The position numbers were made by a program, and so were the translations under genes. Positions 27,648 to 36,278 of a DNA stretch of 64,000 nt are shown in pieces; the stretch's first letter is position 1, and each line of letters begins with the position of its first letter. The notes under the pieces are model-generated. The model was not told the DNA's origin. It was given only the letters and a program-made list of their open reading frames with translations, and did not search any database. The stretch is from Paenibacillus sp. FSL H8-0048 (GTDB taxonomy: Bacteria; Bacillota; Bacilli; Paenibacillales; Paenibacillaceae): the NCBI RefSeq assembly GCF_038002825.1, contig NZ_JBBODF010000001.1, positions 2,356,001 to 2,420,000 on the forward strand, written 5' to 3'.

Positions 27648-27694
27648 AGAAACAGCGACAGCAGGGGACGGATAACGTCTCTTGCTGTCGCTGT
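27648..27694 (-). terminator. Terminator of the small lipoprotein gene
   Basis: Minus strand ACAGCGACAGCA pairs with TGCTGTCGCTGT, followed by TTTCTGTTTG; 30 bp past the stop at 27724. Confidence 0.7.
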
Positions 27695-27723
27695 ACTATG
27701 GAGTAGAATTCACTTTCGTTATT

Positions 27724-28095
27724 TCAATCAAACGTCTTAGCATATTCTCTTAACTGTTCAGGATCACTTGTGTGATACACCATTTGTTCATGATCAAAAA
27801 TCACAACTACGGGCCGTTTTGCTTCCAGTCCCAGTACCTCCAGCCATTTCAGCTTCTTCTCCTCTGTATGCACAGTCACATGAGGGATATGCTCCACGAG
27901 CGCAGGCTCAGAATTATGTACCTCATTTATTTCAATATCCCAATCCCGTGAATTGGAAAACATATGCATGTGGAGTACATTCACTTCCTTGGACACCAGC
28001 TGATCAACGACCTCTGCTCTTGAAGGACCGCAGCCTGTAACAAACAACAAGAATACAGAGACCAGCAAGAATAATCCAAACTTGTGCTTAAACAT
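27724..28095 (-). CDS. Small putative lipoprotein
   Basis: 123 residues. A type II signal peptide with the lipobox VTGC (Cys22) predicts membrane anchoring outside the cell. The mature part reads as a small thioredoxin-like or beta-alpha protein (HPTIVFDH-like segment KRPVVVIFDHEQMVYHT) but no catalytic Cys pair is present. Not recognised further. ATG follows GAGAGGGGGA. It lies 57 bp after a GNAT gene on the same strand and may be cotranscribed. Confidence 0.75.
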   Translation of the reverse strand: MFKHKFGLFLLVSVFLLFVTGCGPSRAEVVDQLVSKEVNVLHMHMFSNSRDWDIEINEVHNSEPALVEHIPHVTVHTEEKKLKWLEVLGLEAKRPVVVIFDHEQMVYHTSDPEQLREYAKTFD

Positions 28096-28152
28096 GTAAT
28101 TCCCCCTCTCTATTCCATCTACATACCCGTATATTACTATAACGATTCAGCC

Positions 28153-28929
28153 TTACTTCGTCACATAGAGCGAATAGCTCTGTGGAGCGGTAAAATTCAA
28201 CTTCTGCGCCAACCGGATGGAGGCCGTATTGTGAAGGTCACAGTCCCATCTTGGCGTGATCTGACGTTCTAAGCACTCCAGGATAAAAGCTTCGGCAACA
28301 CACCCCGCCACGCCCCTTCCCCTAAACAGAGGATTCGTTACGATATCAATTTCCGCATATTGATCAGACGAGAAGATGGAGACACATTCGCCTGCAAATA
28401 CATCGTGTTCCGTAACATAGAAGCCGATGCCTTTTTCCAGAAAACGTTCAATCGATCCCCAGTATTTCCGGATGTACGCTGCATCGAACTCTCTATGCCC
28501 CTCAAGCGATTCCTCAGTTGTCCTGTTCAGCCGGAACCCATCCGGTATCCCCGCTCTTCCAGCTTGCATGAAAAGGTGCTCATTGAATGTAAAAGAATAC
28601 CGCTGCATTTGCCTTAGCTGCGCCCCAAACAGCTCATTGATTCTGCGATCCCACCCCTCAGAGGATGAAAACAACGTAAATCTCTGATTAAGCTTCTCTC
28701 TACGCTTGAATTCGCGCATAAGCCGGGAGGCAAAGTCATCATTCGTCTCATCCCCCACCACTGTATAAATGCCTGAAGAAGTACCGATCAGCGCCGAAGA
28801 CTTATCGATAGTAATGTCCCCGGCAATATAACGGTCTAATACCGAATACGCAAATGTGGGATAACTCTTACCTTGGTTAGCATCCATAATATTGCTTGCG
28901 GCGGTGACAGAAGCATGGTTCTCAATCAT
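28153..28929 (-). CDS. GNAT-family acetyltransferase
   Basis: 258 residues. The C-terminal GNAT core has the acetyl-CoA loop NPLFRGRGVAGCVAEAFILECLE and the following strand TPRWDCDLHNTASIRLAQKLNF; the N-terminal half resembles the GNAT_acetyltr_2 group. Substrate unknown. ATG 28929 follows AAAGGAATGA. The region upstream (28975-29015) is very AT-rich and contains an ATTAGATT/AATCTAAT inverted repeat. Confidence 0.8.
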   Translation of the reverse strand: MIENHASVTAASNIMDANQGKSYPTFAYSVLDRYIAGDITIDKSSALIGTSSGIYTVVGDETNDDFASRLMREFKRREKLNQRFTLFSSSEGWDRRINELFGAQLRQMQRYSFTFNEHLFMQAGRAGIPDGFRLNRTTEESLEGHREFDAAYIRKYWGSIERFLEKGIGFYVTEHDVFAGECVSIFSSDQYAEIDIVTNPLFRGRGVAGCVAEAFILECLERQITPRWDCDLHNTASIRLAQKLNFTAPQSYSLYVTK

Positions 28930-29063
28930 CTCACATCATTCCTTTCCCCAGAAAACAATACTGCTCTCTATAATTAGATTACAATCTAATTATATATTAA
29001 TATAATTAGTTATGTTTAACAATTGTTATTGCGGAATTACAAATTGCATCCGGGCGGAAAAAA

Positions 29064-29864
29064 TTATACGCGGTGCAGCTTACGGTACCGGGATGGTGTT
29101 AATCCCAGCTTGGCCGTGAACACCCGGCTTAGGTAGAAGCCGTTCTCGTAACCGCACTGCTGGGCGATCCCTTCAATGGGCAGTCTGGAATCCTCCAAGA
29201 GCTGGCAAGCCCGTCTGAGCCGGAGTCCGGTCACGAAGTCCGAAGGGGCCGTCCCATAGGCTGCACGGAAACGCCGCGTTAATTGTACCGGAGTAATATC
29301 AAGGGTAGCGGCCAGCTCCTGCAGGGTCATAGGTGTACAAGCGTGCTCCAGCAGCCATTGCTTAGCCTGATGCATCAGCGGGCCAGGGCTTGCCTCTCCA
29401 GAGCTCAGCTCTACGGATGATGCGCTGCTGCGCTCGATTTCAAGCAGCCTCCAGAGATCCTCCAGCATATGCTTCATCCTGCTATACCCCGGCTCCTCCT
29501 GAATCCCTCTTCCGATACTCCGCATATAGCGGTAGGTAGATCTTAGGCGCTCCACATCCCTGACCGTCCAACTGCCTCCAAGCGTGGCGGCGTCCTCCGG
29601 TCCCCCCTCTTCTGCCCATTCGAATTGTATGAAATGAAAGGTCAACGGACTAAGCGTTCTCCGGTAAAAGGTTGTCCCCGGCGGACATACAATGATGTCC
29701 CCGAACCCTCCCTCCCCTTCATAGTCTCCGAAGCGGTAAGCGAAGTGTCCCTGCTCAACCGCAAATAACGTCCACACGGGATAGGTGTCGTGCTCCAGCA
29801 GGAACTGTTTTTTCTGCTCCCAATAGATATAGGCTGCCGGACGAACCGACCAATTCATGCGCAT
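29064..29864 (-). CDS. AraC-family regulator divergent from the FAD oxidoreductase
   Basis: 266 residues. N-terminal cupin-type ligand domain (YPVWTLFAVEQGHFAYRF; DIIVCPPGTTFYRR) and C-terminal AraC domain with LQELAATLDITPVQLTRRFR and IEGIAQQCGYENGFYLSRVF, ending GLTPSRYRKLH. ATG 29864 follows AAGGAGAG. It is divergent from the 750-residue oxidoreductase gene with 138 bp between starts, so it probably activates that gene in response to a carbohydrate. Confidence 0.87.
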   Translation of the reverse strand: MRMNWSVRPAAYIYWEQKKQFLLEHDTYPVWTLFAVEQGHFAYRFGDYEGEGGFGDIIVCPPGTTFYRRTLSPLTFHFIQFEWAEEGGPEDAATLGGSWTVRDVERLRSTYRYMRSIGRGIQEEPGYSRMKHMLEDLWRLLEIERSSASSVELSSGEASPGPLMHQAKQWLLEHACTPMTLQELAATLDITPVQLTRRFRAAYGTAPSDFVTGLRLRRACQLLEDSRLPIEGIAQQCGYENGFYLSRVFTAKLGLTPSRYRKLHRV

Positions 29865-30002
29865 GTCTGACTCTCCTTAGGTTGCATCATTCATTGAAAT
29901 TAAGTATATAGATCAAGAAATTATATGCATGTCATTTGATTAATGATTATCCTATCATGAAACTACGGATATATTAACATATACCAAAGGAGAGGTTCAA
30001 CA

Positions 30003-32255
30003 ATGCGTAGTGAAACGGTCAACACGGATGTAACGGTGGTAGGCGGCGGACTGGCAGGGGTATGCGCAGCGATTGCGGCAGCCCGGCTGGGCCGGCGTGT
30101 GGCGCTGATTAATAACCGTCCGGTGCTCGGCGGCAACTCCAGCAGCGAGGTGCGGGTATGGGTCTGCGGCGCAACTTCACACGGTATCCACCGGTATGCC
30201 CGTGAAACGGGGATCATGGGCGAGCTGTTTGTGGAGAATCAGTACCGCAACAAAGACGGCAATCCGTATCTGTGGGATATGGTTGTGCTTGAAGCAGTTA
30301 AGGCCGAACCGAACATTCAGTTATTCCTGAATACGGATGTACATGAGGTCGATGCTTCCGAGGATGGCAGCGGCCAGCGGAGCATCCGGTCCGTGACGGG
30401 CTGGATGATGGGGTCGGAACGGAGAATTACTTTTGAAAGCGCGGTTTTTCTGGACTGTACAGGGGATGGCCTGGTAGGCTTCCTCGCAGGTGCAGAGTAC
30501 CGGCTGGGCCGTGAAGCACGCGAAGAATATAATGAGGAATGGGCACCACTGGTCGCAGATGATATTACGCTCGGCAGCACACTGCTCTTCTATACCAAGG
30601 ACGCAGGCCATCCGGTCAAATATATCGCTCCGGCCATGGCAAAGGATATTACACAAACCGCTATTGCCGAGCGCCGGATCATCCGCAGCGGCGACAACGG
30701 CTGCGCCTACTGGTGGATCGAATTCGGCGGCGAGCAGGACACCGTTCATGACAATGAGGCCATCCGCGACGAGCTGTGGTCTGTGATCTACGGGATCTGG
30801 GACTATATTAAGAATTCCGGCAAATTCGACGCTGACAACATGACGCTGGAATGGGTCGGTTCGACTCCGGGCAAGCGGGAGTACCGCCGGTTCATTGGCG
30901 ATTATGTCCTGAATCAGAATGATATCCTGGCCCAGCGCGAATTCCCGGACCGCGTAGCGTTCGGAGGCTGGTCCATTGATTTGCATCCGCCGCAGGGTGT
31001 GTACGCTACAGAGTCAGGCTCGAAGCATATGTATTCGGACGGCAGCTATCACATCCCGTTCCGTTCTCTGTATTCGGTGAACGTCAGCAATCTGCTGATG
31101 GCCGGCCGCGACATCAGCGCCTCGCATGTCGCGTTCGGCACAACCCGCGTCATGGCTACCTGCGCGGTCATCGGCGAAGCCGCCGGTATCGGCGCGGCAC
31201 TCTGCGCCGCCAAGGGAATATCGCCGCGCGAACTGCATGCGGCCCACCTGAACGAGCTGCAGCAGACGATGCTGCGCCAGGATGCTTCCATCCTCGGGCT
31301 GCGCAACGAGGATGAAGCCGATCTGGCACTGAAGGCTGCGCTCAGCGCCTCCAGCGAGCGGAGCCGGTTCGCTGTGGAGCAATCTGCGTTCAGCGTACCG
31401 CTCACCGCTAACATCGGCATCACCGTTCCGGCCGATCCTGAACTGGACGGAATCGAGCTGCTGATTGATGCAGCCGAAGCCGCAGAGCTGACGGTCGAGC
31501 TATGGGAGACCGGACGGCCCGAGAATTATATACCCCATACGTTAATCCAGTCTGTATCCGCTCCCGTTCAGGCTGGAGTCGCCCAGTGGGTGGAACTCCC
31601 GGTTCAGTGGCAGCCGGAGACGCCGCGCAACGCGTTCCTGGTCGTCAAGGCCAATGCTGCGCTGTCCTTGCATATGGCAGATGAGCCAGCTTCAGGAATG
31701 CTCGCCTATGGGCATAACGAGATCCCCGCAGCCTCGCGGGACTTCGGCGAGAATCCGCCCGCACAGCCTGTAGTGCAATGGGACAAAAAGAAATTCGACC
31801 ATAAGGCCCCATGCCTTCGTCTGTCCGGGACAACAAGCGCCTTCGCTGCGGATAAAGTCATCGACGGCTACCTCCGTCCTTACGGCGGGCCGCACCTGTG
31901 GTCCTCGGACCGGATGGCCTCCGGCGAGCCGGAGTGGCTGGAGCTGGCCTGGAGCGAGCCGGTAACTCTGCGCGAGGTTCACATTACCTTCAACGACGAC
32001 GTGAATGAGGATCTGATCAACCTGCATCATCATGTTACACCTTACGAAATCCTGCCAACGCTCGTTAAGGAGTATCGAATTGAAGCTTACACGGGCGGCA
32101 AATGGACCGCAGTTGCCGGGGAACATGACAACCACAAGCGCAAGCGGGTACACACGCTGAACGAGGCTGTAACAGCCGACCGCCTGCGGGTCGTGATCCC
32201 GGAGACCAACGGCAGTGAGTATGCGGAGATTATTGAGGTGCGGGTGTATGGTTAA
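30003..32255 (+). CDS. FAD-dependent oxidoreductase with C-terminal discoidin-like domain
   Basis: 750 residues. Residues 1-440 match the FAD_oxidored (PF12831-like) fold: dinucleotide motif VVGGGLAG (12-19), NNRPVLGGNSSSEVRV, FLDCTGDG near 155, and GRDISASHVAFGTTRVMATCAVIGEAAG near 365. Residues about 600-750 look like a discoidin/galactose-binding sandwich (AADKVIDGYLRP, PEWLELAWSEPVTLREVHITF, DRLRVVIPETNGS). Members are found in polysaccharide-use loci but the reaction is not established. No signal peptide. ATG follows AAAGGAGAG. Partnered with a divergent AraC gene and placed between pectin-type loci, which suggests a role in oxidising a plant-derived sugar or glycoside. Confidence 0.8.
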   Translation: MRSETVNTDVTVVGGGLAGVCAAIAAARLGRRVALINNRPVLGGNSSSEVRVWVCGATSHGIHRYARETGIMGELFVENQYRNKDGNPYLWDMVVLEAVKAEPNIQLFLNTDVHEVDASEDGSGQRSIRSVTGWMMGSERRITFESAVFLDCTGDGLVGFLAGAEYRLGREAREEYNEEWAPLVADDITLGSTLLFYTKDAGHPVKYIAPAMAKDITQTAIAERRIIRSGDNGCAYWWIEFGGEQDTVHDNEAIRDELWSVIYGIWDYIKNSGKFDADNMTLEWVGSTPGKREYRRFIGDYVLNQNDILAQREFPDRVAFGGWSIDLHPPQGVYATESGSKHMYSDGSYHIPFRSLYSVNVSNLLMAGRDISASHVAFGTTRVMATCAVIGEAAGIGAALCAAKGISPRELHAAHLNELQQTMLRQDASILGLRNEDEADLALKAALSASSERSRFAVEQSAFSVPLTANIGITVPADPELDGIELLIDAAEAAELTVELWETGRPENYIPHTLIQSVSAPVQAGVAQWVELPVQWQPETPRNAFLVVKANAALSLHMADEPASGMLAYGHNEIPAASRDFGENPPAQPVVQWDKKKFDHKAPCLRLSGTTSAFAADKVIDGYLRPYGGPHLWSSDRMASGEPEWLELAWSEPVTLREVHITFNDDVNEDLINLHHHVTPYEILPTLVKEYRIEAYTGGKWTAVAGEHDNHKRKRVHTLNEAVTADRLRVVIPETNGSEYAEIIEVRVYG

Positions 32256-32292
32256 GTAGACTTCAAAATGCAATAAGATGGAGTGTTGAGCG

Positions 32293-32320
32293 GGGCCTGA
32301 CTGCGGTCAGGCCCTTGTTT
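32293..32320 (+). terminator. Terminator after the FAD oxidoreductase
   Basis: GGGCCTGAC/GTCAGGCCC stem with TGCG loop and TTGTTT tail, 38 bp past the stop. Confidence 0.75.
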
Positions 32321-32355
32321 GGCGTATACGGGGCTTTTGCTGGGGGGAAGGGGGA

Positions 32356-32985
32356 TTATTCGTCCGTCCACTGCTCAAAGAGATTGTATAACTCATCAAG
32401 GCGTTCCTCGTCTTCGGCCGCGAACATTAGCAGATGGCTCCCGTTGTTGTTCATAATCACAATCAATTCACCCGGCCGGCCAAAAAAGCGTACGCCCGTG
32501 TACAAATCCGAATCCGCTTGGCGGGATGGAAAGTTCTGCTCAATCCGCTCCGCAGCAGCCTCATCGATGTCCCAATATTCTTCGCTGCTGTACTCCATCG
32601 CCAGCACTGCCTGCAAATGGGCCATAGCCAGCAAAAATTCCTTAACAGACGAACGCAGGCGCTCCCATTCCTCTCCGCTGCGCACATAGACGGGAGGATT
32701 ATCGAGCTTCATATCCGCTGCACGGATTCCCCACACGCAGGCTTCCTGATTTTCGGTATAAAAGATGCAGTAGTCTTCTTCCATATAACGCGGAAAATTC
32801 TGAGGCTGAACCAGAAAATCCTGAGTCGCGTTGAGTGCAGAGTGGGCCCCAAGCTCCGTATAATACGCCCGCAGCACCTGCGGAATATGCCCGTAACGTT
32901 CCACCCACGGTGTTAATGATTCATTATCAAATCCGCACGGTTCTGTAATATGGAACAGGTCCCGAATCGCTGTAAAATCGGTCAT
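32356..32985 (-). CDS. SMI1/KNR4 (SUKH)-like protein
   Basis: 209 residues, no signal or membrane segment. LTPWVERYGHIPQVLRAYYTELG, an acidic YCIFYTENQEACVWGIRA strand, DNPPVYVRSGEEWERLRSSVKEFLLAMA and an acidic C-terminus match the SUKH fold, best known for immunity proteins against polymorphic toxins. No toxin gene is adjacent, so it may be an orphan immunity gene or have a house-keeping role. ATG follows GGGAGGGAT. Assignment rests on pattern alone. Confidence 0.6.
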   Translation of the reverse strand: MTDFTAIRDLFHITEPCGFDNESLTPWVERYGHIPQVLRAYYTELGAHSALNATQDFLVQPQNFPRYMEEDYCIFYTENQEACVWGIRAADMKLDNPPVYVRSGEEWERLRSSVKEFLLAMAHLQAVLAMEYSSEEYWDIDEAAAERIEQNFPSRQADSDLYTGVRFFGRPGELIVIMNNNGSHLLMFAAEDEERLDELYNLFEQWTDE

Positions 32986-33050
32986 TACTTATCCCTCCCG
33001 TTCGTCGATATCCAAGTATTAATTAATGTAATCTTAACATATTTATTGTG

Positions 33051-33099
33051 AAAAAAAGCCTGATCCTCTGGCGTAAACGCTCAAGGATTAGGCTTTTTG
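33051..33099 (-). terminator. Strong terminator of the GH2-GH105 operon
   Basis: AAAAAGCCTGATCCT pairs with AGGATTAGGCTTTTT around a 16-base loop; on the minus strand it ends in seven T residues, 5 bp past the GH105 stop. Confidence 0.85.
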
Positions 33100-33103
33100 C
33101 CGT

Positions 33104-34219
33104 TTATTTTAAAGCTTCATACAATGCAATAAGAGCCAAAGACTGTCCGTACGCCATAGGTCTAAGGGCAATGTTCTTGTAATGCTCCTTATCCATCCCC
33201 ATTCCGGTTCCGGCCGACACATTCAGCACCGTTCCATCTGCGCTAATATTTTGACATACCGCCTGAATGGCCTTGTCTGCCGCAGCCTGATAGGAGGAAT
33301 CAAGAATACCGGTTTTGATGCCTTTTATAATCCCTGCGGCAATTGCGGCCGACCCGGATACCTCTTCATAGCTGGTTGGGTCCTGCAGGACGGTATGCCA
33401 CAGACCGGAAGCTGCCTGGAGGGATACCAGGGCATTAACCTGAGCAGTATACGTATCTATCAGAAACCGCCGGACCCCCGGGCTAATCGAATCCTGGCAG
33501 GCTTCCAGATAATCGGCGATCCCATATGTGAACCAGGAATTGCCGCGGCACCAGAAGATACTGCCGAAATTATCATTGCGTTCGAAGCTCCAGCCGTGGA
33601 AGAACAGGCCGGTATGCTTGTCGAACAAATACTTGATATGCAGCAGAATCTGGTGTTCAGCTTCTTGCCCCCACTCCGGCCGGTTAAACTTGCGCCCCGC
33701 CTGGTTCAGAAACAGCACCGCCATAAAGAGTGTATCAATCCATAGCTGTCCATTGTGCAGGTGAATGCCATCCCGGTTGCCAATCGCAGTGACCGTATGC
33801 TGGAAGCCGCCTTCTTTGGTCTTGGGCAGCTCATGGATGAGCCAATCCGCATGCTCCCGGCATAGCTCCTCCAGTTCGCCGGAAGGCTCAAGCTGCTCCA
33901 GGAGCAGCACCAGAGGCAGATAAGGAGCGGTTGTATTAATGTTTTTGGAAGGCAGGCCCGCCTCCAGGTTACGGGAAACCCAATTCCGGAAAAATTCCAG
34001 ATAACGCGTATCGCCATAATGCTTTTGCAGCTTGTAAAGACCATAAAGACCTACGCCCTGCGGCCAATCCCATTCTTCAATGCCGAAATCCCGTTGCACA
34101 ATCCCTACTCTGGTCTCGGCCTGTACCACGGTTTTATCCTTTTCATAGTCGCTGCCGCCCAGGTTCATAAGCCTGTCTACGACCAGCCCGATTTTGTCAA
34201 GCAATATTTCATTTGTCAT
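33104..34219 (-). CDS. GH105/GH88-type unsaturated glucuronyl hydrolase
   Basis: 371 residues, (alpha/alpha)6 barrel. EEWDWPQGVGLYGLYKL, the catalytic-Asp segment HNGQLWIDTLFMAVLFL, TGLFFHGWSFE, GSIFWCRGNSWFTYGIADYLE and SGLWHTVLQDPTSYEEVSGSAAIA follow the GH105 order seen in the gene at 20380. Cytoplasmic. It follows the GH2 gene by 36 bp and is the last gene of that operon, so the substrate is probably an unsaturated disaccharide whose partner sugar is released by the GH2 enzyme. ATG follows AAGGAGCTG. Confidence 0.87.
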   Translation of the reverse strand: MTNEILLDKIGLVVDRLMNLGGSDYEKDKTVVQAETRVGIVQRDFGIEEWDWPQGVGLYGLYKLQKHYGDTRYLEFFRNWVSRNLEAGLPSKNINTTAPYLPLVLLLEQLEPSGELEELCREHADWLIHELPKTKEGGFQHTVTAIGNRDGIHLHNGQLWIDTLFMAVLFLNQAGRKFNRPEWGQEAEHQILLHIKYLFDKHTGLFFHGWSFERNDNFGSIFWCRGNSWFTYGIADYLEACQDSISPGVRRFLIDTYTAQVNALVSLQAASGLWHTVLQDPTSYEEVSGSAAIAAGIIKGIKTGILDSSYQAAADKAIQAVCQNISADGTVLNVSAGTGMGMDKEHYKNIALRPMAYGQSLALIALYEALK

Positions 34220-34255
34220 AAATTCATCAGCTCCTTATCATTTCATAAGTTCCGA

Positions 34256-36052
34256 TTAAATGGTCCGCAGATGCCATTGTTCGTTAATTTCTTTAATTAA
34301 CGCCAGATCGCATTTGGGTGTCCGGTCATAGGCTACCAGGCCGTTAATCTCCTGCTCCACATCCGTTAACTGTGTATAACAATAGCCATAAATAATTTTG
34401 GACGCGTATACAGCCTTCATGATTCTTCCGTATTCCTGAACAAGATCGTCTGCAGATTGTGCACTGGTATATCCCCAGCCATCGTCAGCGCCAGCCTTAT
34501 AGCTGATGCCACCGAATTCAGTTAACAAGATCGGCTCTCCCTGATGGTCATATCCGTCTGCATATACACTGCGGGCCGATGGCTTGGAAGCAAGCATCGT
34601 ATCTTTTGTGGAAAGAATGCGCTTGAACTCTTCATACTTATCGGGCTCATCTGCCCTGCCGTGCTGATAATTGTGTACCGCACAAATGTCCGTCAGTGTC
34701 ATTTCCCATCCGTCATTCGATATGACTAACCGGGTATGATCCAAGGAATGAATCAGACTATACATCGCTATGCTGTGATACTGCTGCTGCTTATCCGATT
34801 TCACCAGCGGAATGCCCCAGCTTTCGTTCAGCGGAACCCAGGCCACAATCGAGGGATGATTGAAGTCACGGTCAATAATCTCAATCCATTCTTTGGTTAA
34901 CCGGGCTACAGCATCATTATTGTAACAGGCGTTCGCCGCACATTCTCCCCATACCAGGAACCCCATCCGGTCAGCCCAGTACAAAAACCGCGGGTCCTCG
35001 ACCTTCTGATGCTTCCGGCAACCGTTGAACCCTAATTCTTTGGCTAATTCGATATCCTTCTTCAGATGGTCATCCGTCGGCGCCGTAAGTAAACCTTCCT
35101 GCCAATACCCTTGGTCCAGTACAAGCTTCTGGTAATACGGTTTGTTATTCAGATAGACCATACCATTCTCTGTATGAACCTTCCGCATGCCGAAATACGA
35201 CTCTATAGAGTCCGCCTCAACCCCGTGATCGTACAGCTTCATTTCCACATCAAACAAATTAGGCGTTTCTGGACTCCAAGTCCAGCCGGCCCGATGAAAG
35301 TTTGTACGGAATATTTTCAGACCAAACAGATCTACTATTCTGCTTGTTATAGGCTGTAACAATCGTATACGATCCTGAATAACAGGTACTCCGCCAAAAG
35401 AAATACGGATATCCAAATCTAATTCTTCTGATCCGTGTCCCTCAGACTTCACTTCTATGCCAATACTCCCTTGATCCAAATCCGGCGTAAATTTCACCTG
35501 CTGAATATGCACTGGGTTTACCGCCTCCAGCCACACGGTCTGCCAAATCCCGCTCGTGCGGGTATACCAGATGCTTTCCGGCTGCTCTATCCAGAACTGT
35601 TTGCCACGCGGTATCGTCTCATCCGTTGAAGGGTCCTCCACATGAACCGTTACCTGTTCCTCCTGACCGGTCAAGGCATGGGTAATGTCAAAAGAAAATG
35701 AAGTGTGCCCACCCTCATGCATCCCGATATATTGACCATTCACATACACCCAAGCTCTGTAATCTACCGCTCCAAAATGTAGTATCACCCGCTTCTGGTA
35801 CCAGTCCGGATCAAGCGTGAAGTTGCGCTTATACCAGACATAGTCATGAAACGTGGTATCATGTATTCCACTGGCAGGGGTCTGAAAAGCAAAGGGAACC
35901 TGAATGGTCTGGCTGAAATTCTCGCCTGGATCAAACCACCGCTGCGCGGCTCCCTCATTCCTGTCATCAAATTCAAATTGCCAGGTTCCATTTAAGTTAA
36001 GCCATGCGTCTCTGACGAACTGCGGACGCGGATATTCCATCCTGTGTGTCAT
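34256..36052 (-). CDS. GH2 beta-glycosidase
   Basis: 598 residues with the GH2 layout: N-terminal jelly roll (PRPQFVRDAWLNLNGTWQF; HEGGHTSFSFDIT), immunoglobulin-like domain, then TIM barrel. Catalytic acid Glu410 in VPLNESWG and nucleophile Glu512 in LLTEFGGISY. It is shorter than LacZ-type enzymes and could be a beta-galactosidase, beta-glucuronidase or arabinopyranosidase; the sequence does not decide. Cytoplasmic. First gene of a two-gene operon with GH105, divergent from an ArsR-type regulator; a perfect AAAAGTTAACTTTT palindrome lies 37 bp before its start. ATG follows GGGAGCTGAAGC. Confidence 0.87.
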   Translation of the reverse strand: MTHRMEYPRPQFVRDAWLNLNGTWQFEFDDRNEGAAQRWFDPGENFSQTIQVPFAFQTPASGIHDTTFHDYVWYKRNFTLDPDWYQKRVILHFGAVDYRAWVYVNGQYIGMHEGGHTSFSFDITHALTGQEEQVTVHVEDPSTDETIPRGKQFWIEQPESIWYTRTSGIWQTVWLEAVNPVHIQQVKFTPDLDQGSIGIEVKSEGHGSEELDLDIRISFGGVPVIQDRIRLLQPITSRIVDLFGLKIFRTNFHRAGWTWSPETPNLFDVEMKLYDHGVEADSIESYFGMRKVHTENGMVYLNNKPYYQKLVLDQGYWQEGLLTAPTDDHLKKDIELAKELGFNGCRKHQKVEDPRFLYWADRMGFLVWGECAANACYNNDAVARLTKEWIEIIDRDFNHPSIVAWVPLNESWGIPLVKSDKQQQYHSIAMYSLIHSLDHTRLVISNDGWEMTLTDICAVHNYQHGRADEPDKYEEFKRILSTKDTMLASKPSARSVYADGYDHQGEPILLTEFGGISYKAGADDGWGYTSAQSADDLVQEYGRIMKAVYASKIIYGYCYTQLTDVEQEINGLVAYDRTPKCDLALIKEINEQWHLRTI

Positions 36053-36088
36053 CCAGCTTCAGCTCCCATCTTAGTAGTCCACAACAAT

Positions 36089-36102
36089 AAAAGTTAACTT
36101 TT
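36089..36102. promoter_or_regulatory. Palindrome AAAAGTTAACTTTT, candidate operator of the ArsR-type regulator
   Basis: Perfect 14-bp palindrome just upstream of the GH2 gene. The half AAAAAGTTAAC recurs at 36254-36264 immediately before the regulator's ribosome site, and TTAACGCTTAA-like sequence lies at 36222. Paired sites at both ends of a divergent gap fit a local regulator. Confidence 0.5.
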
Positions 36103-36253
36103 TGTGATTTAGTTAGTAAATCTTCCTCGCGGGCAAGCAAATACTATCATGATGAAAGCGTTCTTTCAAGCATATATCAGCGTTATTCCTGATTTTCAAC
36201 TTTGTGGTATACTAAATAAAATTAACGCTTAACCAGACTGTTTATTGTAAACC

Positions 36254-36264
36254 AAAAAGTTAAC
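36254..36264. promoter_or_regulatory. Second GTTAAC half-palindrome before the regulator gene
   Basis: AAAAAGTTAAC repeats the left half and centre of the palindrome at 36089, 15 bp before the regulator start; probable autoregulatory site. An extended -10 (TGGTATACT, ending 36213) lies upstream. Confidence 0.4.
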
Positions 36265-36278
36265 AACCGGAGGTCCAT

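Noticed and set aside
32356..32985. Toxin-immunity locus
   Set aside because: The SUKH-like protein would suit immunity, but no polymorphic toxin, secretion marker or paired gene is adjacent.
20380..36052. A single large pectin operon
   Set aside because: Strand changes, internal terminators and four separate regulators split it into at least three independent units.
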